Positions 1-11,300 of a stretch of 64,000 nt of DNA are shown in pieces. The DNA comes from Prochilodus magdalenae (Eukaryota > Chordata > Actinopteri > Characiformes > Prochilodontidae), in assembly GCA_024036415.1 (NCBI GenBank), contig JAMWET010000674.1, positions 252,501 to 316,500 of the forward strand. The letters run 5' to 3'. Made by a program: the position numbers and the translations under genes. Position 1 is the first letter of the stretch, and the number at the start of each line of letters is the position of its first letter. Below the pieces are notes generated by a model, which did not search any database, had not been told where the DNA came from, and saw only the letters and a program-made list of their open reading frames with translations.

Positions 1-2337
1 CAACAGTAGGTAGTACCGTGCCAGAATCCACACACAAGTCTACTTAAGATGATAAACTAAATTCTGCCAATTTTTCAAATATTTCAAATATTCTACATAA
101 TTATATACTGTCCAAATTCAAAGTTTACCAAGTTAAAATATGTAAGTAATGAACCAAACGTTAGATAAGTTTCCACTGTATAGAAAGTTATTATATTAAA
201 CTGCTATGAATATACAGATCAATGTCTATATCGTTTTACGACTCGAGATAAACCTTCAGACTAAAATAATTTTTTATTTGGCTTTAGATGCACTGTAAAG
301 CCAAATAGTGCCGAAAGATACCTTTTTTATTTACTGTTATTTCACCATCATCAACATTACATATAAAAACTTATAAAACTTAAGTAGGTTCGCTGGTGGT
401 TATGGACAGTAGATAAAATGGATATATTTGCATTGTAAACATCGTAACCACTGGTTATCACCACCACCACTGTAAAACTAGTCAACTTGTTGATTTATTG
501 ACATTATAGTACCTTGGCAAGGCCACCTAGAGTATCTCCAGTTCTCCGAAGACTAGCAATGCAGTCTACCTTTCGAGTTTGGCTTTGTTGTAAAGCCACT
601 TGTTTTGAAGCATTTCCCTTTCCTGCAGTTTTATTGATGATGTCATTGATGATTAGCTGATTATGACTCAAATCTCATCACATCAGCACTACGGCCACGT
701 TTGAGTGCTTATAACCAACACATTAAACCCAAAGGGGGTTTCAACAGTCTGGTTCAGAAAACCTCTTCACTAGCTGTGAAGCTACAAGACGTCAGCATTT
801 CTCTCTAGTCTCTCTCACTAAGGAGAACAGTGATAATCTCAAAGTACTGAGTGTTCTCTTCCAATCCCAACACAATAAGCCACAAGTTAAATCTGAGCCA
901 CTTGGCAGCCGATTAAATGAAATGCTCTGTTATATAGTGCTCAGAGTACAGAGGCAGCAGTTAAAGACCACAGGCCACAACAGCAAGAGACTATAAACTC
1001 ATCACTTCATCCAGCACTCTTTTAGAGCCTGCTGCTGTTACCAGCCTCGCAGCTATGCTAATAACAGCCTTCCCTGGGGGACACACAAGCACACGGTGCG
1101 AAGTGAAAACACAGCTGTTGGGCTGATCATCTGGAACCATCTGCTTCTCGCTGCGATGGAAAAGAATGCTGCTGGGCTGAAAAAGCAGGCGAGTGAGAAA
1201 CCCTGGCTTTAACATGGAGACGGAGTACGAACACAAGCCAGGCTTCCGTCCTCTTTTAAACCACAGCCCAAAAGGGTTCTCAATGTCCTGACACATTAAG
1301 GTTAGGAGCCATAACTACAGCCTGAGGTACCAAACTAAATATTCTATGATATTTAAGACAGCTGCCACTTTTAGACCGAAAGAAAACAAGGTCCACCAGC
1401 ACATTACACAATGAACACAGTTTGGATATTTATTTATGCAGTTGCATGCAAAGGTCTGGGGGCTCCTAATACACATTCTCTACAGGGAACTCTAAAGAGA
1501 ACATGGTTCTGCATATTTTAAGTGCACAAGTACTGTCTAATCGCTGAGTAACATACTAGACTAAATGAATACATAAAATGTAGCCTGTGCTGCATAGATA
1601 AACACACATACACACAGACAGACAAGGCACTCTATGTAGTACACCCAACTTGTGGGAAAATGCACTTTGTAGCCTGTAATCAATTACAGATTACCTGTTT
1701 GCCCAGTTTTTCTAATGGTCAGAGCAGGTATTATGTGGGTGGTGGACCATTCGCAGCACTGCAGTGTCATGGTATGTTAGTGCTGGTGTGCTCCTTCGTC
1801 AGTGGTCACAGGAGGGTTAGTTGCTGGTTAGTTTTGGTTGGTGAACTATCCCCAGTCCAGCAGTGACACTGAGGTGTTTGAACTGTAGCAGCACTGCTGA
1901 TTCACTCGTATTAGCGCACCACACACTAGCATGTCAGCGTCACTGCAGTGCTGAGAATAACAAACAGGTGGACTGTGTGTGGACTATGTGTGGATGTGTG
2001 TGTAATAAAGTTGTGCGAAAGAAGAAATGCCAGAGTTTGGGGCTACTTTTCTTGCAATGATGTTACTCAGAGATGTACAAAGGCATGTGTTCTGATTCAA
2101 ACCTCCATACCAAACCCCTTTAACACCCATCTTTGAGGAAGCCCAGTATTTACAGTCGTCCTCAAACCAGTTTAGTATAAGCGGAGTGAGAAGACAGCAG
2201 GACCTAAAGCTGTGTACCTCCAACCAATTTATTAGTTTGATATTTAACTTTGGTTTATATTTATTCTAACAATAAAAATGTAAATGGAGAGAATATATAT
2301 TTCACTGCTCAAAACAAATCAACAAACAACTACTCAC
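1..2337 (-). other. plxnb1 intron after the last visible exon (partial)
   Basis: No further plexin exon was found on the minus strand; a PSI 3 Cys pattern (GCVWC) is absent. No recognisable repeat family was found either. Short ORFs here have no coding character. Confidence 0.6.
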
Positions 2338-2431
2338 CATACAAGTCATTAGCACTGTCCACGTGAAAGGTGTCCCTCCTCTTCACGTAAACCATGGCAT
2401 TGTACTCTTCCATCAAGGCTGCATAAGAATA
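2338..2431 (-). CDS. plxnb1: plxnb1 exon: later part of second TIG module, last exon visible
   Basis: Residues 1090-1120 plus one base (94 bases). The acceptor is cctttccaacag and the donor gtgagtag. It encodes [19 protein letters not shown] then [12 protein letters not shown], matching LSYEALQPELRVGLFLRR and RVDSAEGLHVVLYDC. The next exon should start inside the equivalent of VVLYDC and open PSI 3. I did not find it between 1 and 2337, so it is taken to lie outside the window. Confidence 0.92.
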
Positions 2432-5400
2432 CTGTTGGAAAGGTACAGGAGTCTAGTACACTGGACAATAGAAATACTTTATGGTTTCTAAGAGTGGACA
2501 GTGTGTGTGTGTGGGTGTTACCTGGTGAAGTTGACAGGTAATGTCAAAGAGGGAGTGATCTATCTCGTCCTTTTCCACATAAGCGTCCACCACCACAGTC
2601 CGCCCCTCAATCACTAACACACACTCATACTCCAAATCTTGGTCCTACAACCAACACAAACAAAACTTTCATGCTCTGGTGTCTTACAAACATGAGTGAG
2701 TGTGTGTTCTAAAGACTATAGTGACACATATTTAACCTAGTTTATATGTAAGTTATATGGCTATATATATATTAAGTTATTTCTGACTTGTACCTCATTA
2801 AAACAAGTGCAACGTCAGTTGATTGTGCACATTTGTTTTTGTAAGTAGAAGATTACAATCTGAATTCAATTAAAATGATGAGCATACACAAAATTCCTCC
2901 TTTACACTGTAGACTTTGTTTTGTGTTTGTCATTTTTAAAATGGAAAACTAAAAATCTACAGTCGCAATGTATACTGAATGTGCAGATGATGGATTACAT
3001 TCATGAATTAAGTTAATTATTAAATACACACTAAAGTAATTATCATTCAGATCAAATGTGCATGTTTTATACCTGGTAGAGCTGAAGGTTTCGGGCCAAT
3101 AGAGTGATCTTCCTCTCCATCTGCACAGGCAGCAGTGGGGAGCCTTGTACCTTCTCTACACACGGACAAGCAGACGACCCCCAGCTGACCAACGAGCCCT
3201 CATCCCCCTGCTTACACACATTAAACAGCATGCAGTCATCCAAACATCACATAATCAAAACAGTCATATTACTAAACCATCATAAATCCTCACAGTATGC
3301 TAGCATAACGATGAAACAGTGTTACAATGAAACTTTTTAGCTGGTAGTATCAAACAAAGCCCAAAGTCTGGAGTAACTTAACTGAACTGAACTAAACAAA
3401 TTAAAAAAGGGAAGGGCAGAGAGGGTGTGTGGAGATGGAGATGTCTGTTGCGTCCAGTGAGCTCACAGTGAGAAGTTTCCGCTAATTTAGACTCACCGGT
3501 AGATAAAGATCCCCCATGTCGTACTGGTAGTCTAGCTCAGAGTCCATATCCAAAAGCCGAGGGTAAGCAGGAGCAGCCTGGTCTACTTCTCCGTCCCCTG
3601 ATAGGACTGTCGCTGCTGAAAAAGAGGTGGTGTCATTCTCAGCCACAGCCACTTCTTCACCATCAAGCACCACTTCCTCCTGGGGGATCTGTGTCTCGAC
3701 CACTTTTTCAGAGTGAATGGGCGAGTCCGTTGTCAGGGTAGGGCTTTCGGTTATTGATAAAGGCAAGATGTCATCCAACTCGGAGTCCGCCACCACCGTC
3801 CCAGGACTTTCCCCCATTGTGGGTTGAGCTTCAGTAGGAGGCTCGGCCAATGGTGGTGGTTCTTCTACAATCTGGGGACTGCTGGGAACGGATGGAGCAT
3901 TAGTAATTGGTTCCACGAGTGGAGATATTTCCACAGATATTGGAAATTCATCAGCAGCTCCGGCTGGTGACGGCGACGCTAATGCCTGCTGGTCCTCAGC
4001 AACCGTGGTGGAAAGAGGTGTCTCTGTTTCCATGTTGACATCTACACTGGCTACAGTGATCAGTGCGCTTTCGCTCAGTGCTTCAGCCTCCGTTTCACCA
4101 GCTGGAAGGATCTCCTCCGACGTTACCTCCTCTAAGACAGGCAGGGTGGAGTCTGCAGGTGTAGTGGCCAACGTCCAGGCTGTGGGGGTCGGGACCAGGA
4201 GGGTGGTGGGTATGGCTGTCGGCTCGGGGGTTGTGGGTAATGTAGTTGGAGCTGCGGTTGTCACGGCCACAGTAGAAGTGGTTGGTTCTGGTGTAGTTGT
4301 AGTTGTAGCTTGAGTAGTTGGAGTAGTAGTTGTAGTGGTGGCAATGGTTGTTGTAGTTGTTGTAGGAGGTTCGGTCTGTTGTGTTGTGGTAGGGGGCGTA
4401 TGTGTTGGGGTTGGAGGGACTGTTGTTGTGATCTTTGCAGGTGTGGTTAGAGGAGGGGAGGGCGTGGGGACTTTGAACTGAGAATGGAAAGCGGAGGGAG
4501 AGACCAGAAACGGAAAGAACAAAATGAACAACATAAAAGGGAAGCAAAATAATCATAACTGGGGTTAGAAAAATGCAGATTCTCTCAGGTTAACAGGTGA
4601 ACTGGATGATCCTGATCATTTTGTGTTGATTGATTACTGACATATACGCAACGCTGATGCCTTACAACATCATTAGCTGCCCCTTTATAGCTTATGAAAT
4701 GAAAAGCAAATAAGCTGAACCATAATGAAGCATGAAACACAGAAGCTGTCAGATGTTTAGACCCCCATGTTTGATCAAAAAGCTTATTCTCAAAATCTTG
4801 CTATTTTAAGACAAATATAAAGAGCAATGTTTAACCAGAGTATTAATTTATTAAGATTTTACAACTACAATGTACATGTTTCTTAATTTACTGCATTTCT
4901 AACCCTTTACAGATTGTGTTTATGCATCTGTAATCCTAATCCAGGCATATGTAATCCCAATTCATGCATTGCGTATCTGTTTTTATGCAAGTTATAATGA
5001 AAAACATTGTAATTGCCACCAACCCCACTATTCCCGTATCGGTGCTTTTCCAGAAATGACTCTTTAAGCATCCTCAGAAAATATATGTAATAATACTGAC
5101 CAAAGCTGCTGGCCAATATGCACATGAACAAAAACACACAGACAAGCGCTGACTCACATTTTCGTTGTAAATGATGACCCCTTGCTCGCACATAGCCTTA
5201 TGGGTACATGCATGCTGCTGGACACACCAGTTACAGCCCCAGCGGCTGGACACACAGCCACGGCAACTGCAAAGAGACAACAGAGAAACCACGTCAATAC
5301 AGAGGGACCTTCAGAGAAGGAGTCAGAGATGATGACAGACCTAAAGGGAGGGGGAAAAAAAACAGCTAGCTTAATTAAATTCCTCTGCTCTGAAGGACAA

Positions 5401-5644
5401 GAAAAGGTGAATCAAATTATGCTTGGATTGAAGGGCCTCACTGAGCGACCACAATCAGGCATTCTTTGATGATTTTTGTAGAGAGGACAATATTCCACAG
5501 ACAGCACTGTGTGAGGGTGCATGTGTAACTCACGGTGTACTCCCTGACAGCTGCTTGACAACGGTGCAGTCATAGAAGGTGAATTCCCGAGAGGTCACGA
5601 TGACATCACCAAACCGTAAGGAGAGCATGACTGTTACAAAATCT

Positions 5645-5723
<79 letters not shown>

Positions 5724-5862
5724 TAGAGCAAAAGAGAAAGAAGAGAGAGAAACGGAGTAAAAAGAGAGAGAGGGAGACAAGTAGAGAGAGAAGAAATGTA
5801 GATAGAGAGTTATGGAATAAAAGACAGAAAGAGAGAATGGAAACAGACGACAGAAGAAGAAA

Positions 5863-5897
<35 letters not shown>

Positions 5898-8291
5898 AAG
5901 AGAGAGAGAGAGAGATGGGGTTACTCTTTAGGTCTGTACCAGGCTGTGTGAACGGGTTTTCTAAATATTTGTCAGAGCTTATCATGGACATAAAGGGACT
6001 CAAAACAGTCCAGAGCTTCCTTTCCAAAATCATCACATTCTTCAAAAAGAAGAGAGAGAGAGCGAGAAGAGAGAGAGAGAGAGAGGAGAGAGAGAGAAGA
6101 GAGAGAGAGAAAGAGAGAGCGAGAAAAGAGAGAGAGACGCAAGAGAGAGAGAGAAGATAGATAGTTCCCAGATAGAGTCAAAACAGATATAATAGGATCC
6201 ATCTGCACTGAGCAGCAGACATAAACACTTGTGATCGACCTGCGTTTAGGCCAGGATACACATACAGGCATGTGTGAAAGTTACGCTCACTGCTCCCTCA
6301 GTAAAGTCATTTCTGCAGTTGATATCAGATCTGAGCTCATTAGTAAAGAAACCATGCAGACCAGCAGGCAGCGCGCACACACGCCTACATATACTACACA
6401 ATACAACACTAGCACTGCGAAACTACACTGAGACCACTAACCTATTCCAAAACAGCATTCACAGAGCCCTACAGGATCACTGATTCATTTCCCATTACAC
6501 TTTCTTCACATTCTAGTCTGCATATCTGAATAACTGACAGCTTCCAAAGAACAGGCTCTGGTAACATTTTACTTGGATAGTTTCCCTCAGACACTTTCCT
6601 TTCCTTTAATTTAGATTTGATTAAATATCTATTATAGAAAACAGGTAAAACTTCATGGATCTCATTTTCAAACCCTTAAAGTGGTAGCGAGTTAAATTCA
6701 ACTACATAGCACTTTTTACAACAGATGTCACAAAGCAGCATTACAGACAATCCAGGTCCAAGCCCCCAATGAGCAAGCCACTGGCGAGAAACCTCGAGAG
6801 AAACAAAGACTCAAAGGGGGAACCCATCCTCTTCAGGCCGACCCGGGGTAGCAACAAAAGGCATGCTGTGGTTAGAGGATGATAAACCAAACACTGACTG
6901 TACAGTGCGTGTCTTTCACCTTTCACCTTTCTCTTGTGAAGCAGCAGCTTGAATGTGGTGCTGTTATGGCACCGGTTATAAGACGGAAAAGAAAGCAGCA
7001 TTTATCAGTAGCTGCAAAAAAAGATAAAACTCCAGATAGAATATTACCAGGAAGAATTATTACTCCTTATCTTATTACAGCTACGAGGCTGAAGTCTTCT
7101 TATTGGCCAACTTCTTGTTTGTATTTTTCTGTTCCACCTTAAACTGATGCTGCAGTTATCGTATCAAACCACCTTTAAACATCTATTACAGCACATTCAC
7201 AAATGATCTACTACAGATGAACTTTATTTGGAGCTTTCCACATGAAGTGGGGGAAAAATCATTACTCAAGAACACCTAAACCCCCAGCAAAGTTACACAA
7301 CACCATGTCAGATGGAAACCGTTTGCGTCCGATTCCCTGACAATCCCATGCAAAATCACCTAAAGACAGGGTGACTACAAAACACGGGAGCAGAATTTCA
7401 CTGTAAGAGAAAACAGATGAATATTAAGATAACGAAGAGACATCTAAAGAAACAATAACTACGACAAGTCCATGATCCTCAATTCTGAACACAGACAAAC
7501 ACAGCCATGTGAACAGCAGCCAGAGGCCCAATCTTTGAAATCCATAAATAAACTATCACTCCCCAGGAATGCTTTCATAGTGAAGAGAACTCCAAGAGTA
7601 TGTGTGGTAACATCTTTCACATTCCTCAACATTTATTTTTCCTTAGAAGCTGTTAATAATAAAATATGGGTTATGAAAACCATAAAAACAGTGATACAGC
7701 TACTCCCCCTAAAAAAAACAAGTACAATAAACACATCTACCATCATTCACACGAGACGGCACCAACACATACGCACACAGCTCAGACAGCATAAGACCTC
7801 AAATGTTAATAGAGTCGACTATCACAGTACCAATAAGTACCCCCCCCAAATAGCCTTTGGTAAACAAGATACTCACTTTTGCAATATTGATTCTACAACA
7901 TTACTGAGATATATTAATTCATAATAAAACAGATTTTTACTGTTTTCAGCATCCTGATAAACCTCCAGATGACAAGTATAGGCGTTTATGTAACCAGAGC
8001 AGATTAAATAATAATAAAGGAATAAGAAAATGACCTGTTGTACAAACAATACTTAATAAAGCAGTGGTTTTACATTGTAATCTTTGAAATCAACACCTTG
8101 GTTTTTATATACAATGGAATAATTTATGCAGGGTTTTTATGTACAATGGAATAATATTTGATGGTATTTTGAATGTATTTATTCATTCATTGTTCATTCA
8201 TTGTTTATTTATTAGCCCTGTAGTTCTGCTGCAATCCCTGTTACCTTTAAATAAAATAAAATAAAATAATAATAACAATAATAACAATAAC

Positions 8292-8342
<51 letters not shown>

Positions 8343-11300
8343 GTCACTTGAATTAATAAATAAAACTAGCATTGAAAGCTAAAAACGTGTTACTGTTTTG
8401 GAGACACGTTTGTCTCTGGACAAGAAGATATAGAATTTAACATTAAGCAGCTCTAATGAAGAACGCGCTTGAGGTTGACCTGTCTCTCACCTTGGCCAGG
8501 GGGCACAGTGGGCACTCTCTGGGGGTCAGGGGAGGTACAGGTGACACCAGTGTCAGTGACAGTTGCTGGTGAAGGGTTGTCCTTGAAGAAACAGGAGTAC
8601 GATTCTCCGTCTTGAAGCCTCGGGAGACCAGGGATAGACAGAGAAATCTGAGGAGAAAGAGGAACAATGCTTACAATTGCTGCAAATTATGTAATCGTTT
8701 CACATTTCATTTGTTAAGCCTGAACTGGATTGGGCCGGTCTGGACTAGAAAAGAGTGAACTTGATGGCATTATACTGAAGTACGGCAAAGTAAACTTAAC
8801 GAGACTGAGGTTAAGCAGATTGTTTTGGTCTTTGTATGACTGAGCTGGCCTGGAAATGGCTGTTTTGAACAGCCAATAGAGTGGCTCTAAAACCCCTCCT
8901 TCCGTAAGTGAAGTGGTGTAATACACTAATTATAGCTGGAGTATGAAGCTAAAATCAATATGGACTGTAAATATGAGTTATGTGAGAGGGTTAAAATTTG
9001 AGGCGCTATTAAAATGTTCTCAGTGGAGCCTTCACTCAAGTTAACTTTCTTCCTTTGCATAAGCACGCACACACAACTCTTCCTTAAACATACATAAATT
9101 ACTACACTCCTTCTTTTCCCTGCCACTCTCCTCTGTCCCTCTCTCGACCTCCTCCTGTTTTTGAATCTCTGAGCAGAGAAGACGAATGGCCATTAGTGCA
9201 CTATCCAAGCTCTCATCTTCAGCCATTATATCAAACCCAGGATTAATGTTGTTATTCCTCCCTATTAGACTGACATGCACTTCCGTGAGAACCATTTATT
9301 CCTCGCTGTGACAGATTATATAAAAAATTACAAGCTAATTTTTACACTGCCAAAATTCCAGTCCGCGCACCCGCAGAAGCACACACACAAGCATGTACAA
9401 ACATGCACGCACACACGTACGTAAGGATAACAAGGATAACAGGGCATCTGACAGCAGTAAAAGTGAGGACTGTTTGAAAGGCAGAATTTGGAAGTGGAGT
9501 GTGCCTGTGTCTGTGAGACATACACTCCTGCTCTCCTCTCTGCTGATGTTGGATGGTGTGAGGGCTTGTACAGTCAAACACTGCTGCTCCATGTCAAAAC
9601 TCCAGAGCCACTGATCAGCCTGCTCCCCACGGGCACACTCGCCCCGCTGACCACACCTGAGAGACAGCAAGAAAGAAAGAAAGAAAGAAAAGAAAAGAAA
9701 AGAAAAAAAAAAAAGGAGAGAAAAAGGAAAAAGAGGAAGAGAACGAAAGAGAGTGTTAAAAAGAAAGAGACAGAGAGGTGAGTGAGAAAGAAAGAAAAAG
9801 AGATGAAGATAAAGAGAGAAAGAATGTTAAAAAAAGGAAGAAAAATGAAAGAGCAAAAGAAACAGAAAGAAAGAAAAAGGAAGAGTGATAAAAGAAAAGA
9901 GAGGAGTAGAAAAAAGAAAAAGAAAGAAAGACAGGGAGAGAGAAAAGTAAGAGAGACAGAAAGAGACAGAGAGAGAAAAGAAAGAGAAAGAGAGAAAAGA
10001 AAAAAGAAAGAAAGAAAGCGAAAGAAAGAGAAAGAGATGACACAGAGGGAAAGAAACTTAAGTTACACCTGCATTTATTTCACTTCGGACTGCAGTGTGT
10101 TCAGTATGACTGTATGTATACATGTACATGTACGAACAGAAAATCTCACCTCCCCTCCAGCACACACCAACCACAGTAAGGATCATGAGCCGAGAGACAC
10201 GACTGACAGTCCAGGTGCTCATGACACTCAGCTACAGGCCTTTTCTCCAGCTACACACACACACACACACAGAGCGAGAGAGAGCGAGAGAGAGAGAGAA
10301 CTTAACAGCAGGTCATCAATCTTAACTCCTGATACGGACATCATCAGCAAAACACTAATTAACACACTCAGTGTCAACAATGAACACTCAGTCACACTGC
10401 TAGACAAATGCACACACGCACACACACACAGCCGCTCCCCATTTTCTGTGCTTCACAGTCATAACATACACTGACAACTTGTATATTCACAGCATGATAA
10501 AACACACATAAACATGCACCCAGCTGTGGCTGTTTCTCTCTCCGGCTGAAACACTAAAACAACATTAGCTTTAGCTCAAAATAAGCAGCTACATCAACTG
10601 CTGATGACTCTCTAATCACACAAGCCATAAACAGCCATAACTTTAGCATGAAGGCATTCACAAAGCTAAAATAATCAGAGCTACACTGGCTCGTAGCGAC
10701 CGCAGCACTGCCCTGTAGGGGGCGATGTTTAAACAATAACACAGTGTTTGGCCGGTCTGAAGCAGATCACTGTTAACGCCGTGACTGAGTGGTTGACTTA
10801 TGCAGTTTCAGAGTCTAGTCCACCGCAAGCCAGCAATAAACTTTTCAAGCTAATTTACCCTAAAGAAAGTTGCTCATAGAAAAGTTCCAGAAAGTTTTTA
10901 CTGGCCCAGAATAGTTACCCTAGTGCTGGTCATAATGTACAGGTGCTTCCCTGATTGGTCAAGAATCAGTTCACTGCTGATTGGAGTGTTAGGCTGGATG
11001 GGAATAATGGCGTATTCCTCCACCTCACCATCAGGACCCAAGAACACCTGGAAAACATACACATGTACATACAGCTTATAAATGCCACAAGTTTACAGGC
11101 ATCAGTTTCAGGTATCAGATTAATGGACAAGTGAGGGATAAAGGAAACTGCAAAAACTGATGAATGTACACCACTTAATGAATAGAGTGATGGATGCCCA
11201 TATTAGGCAGAATGAATACTTCATTTATTACTCCTACCATTTACTGTATTGCATCATTTTTACTGAAGTGAATTACATTGTGCAAGAGAGGAACACAGAA

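Noticed and set aside
4005..4556. Plus-strand Val-rich ORF and alternative-frame minus ORF across the linker exon
   Set aside because: Frame shadows of the Thr/Pro-rich linker; the frame in phase with both neighbouring exons is the real one.
5530..6271. Long Arg/Glu-rich (plus) and Ser/Leu-rich (minus) ORFs
   Set aside because: They translate a (GA)n microsatellite; only 5534-5642 is a real exon.
7472..7924. 150-codon plus-strand ORF
   Set aside because: AT-rich intron sequence, no domain, no splice partners; consistent with chance.
9488..10474. Lys/Arg/Glu-rich ORFs of up to 230 codons
   Set aside because: Products of the GAAA-rich purine tract, antisense to plxnb1 introns and exons.
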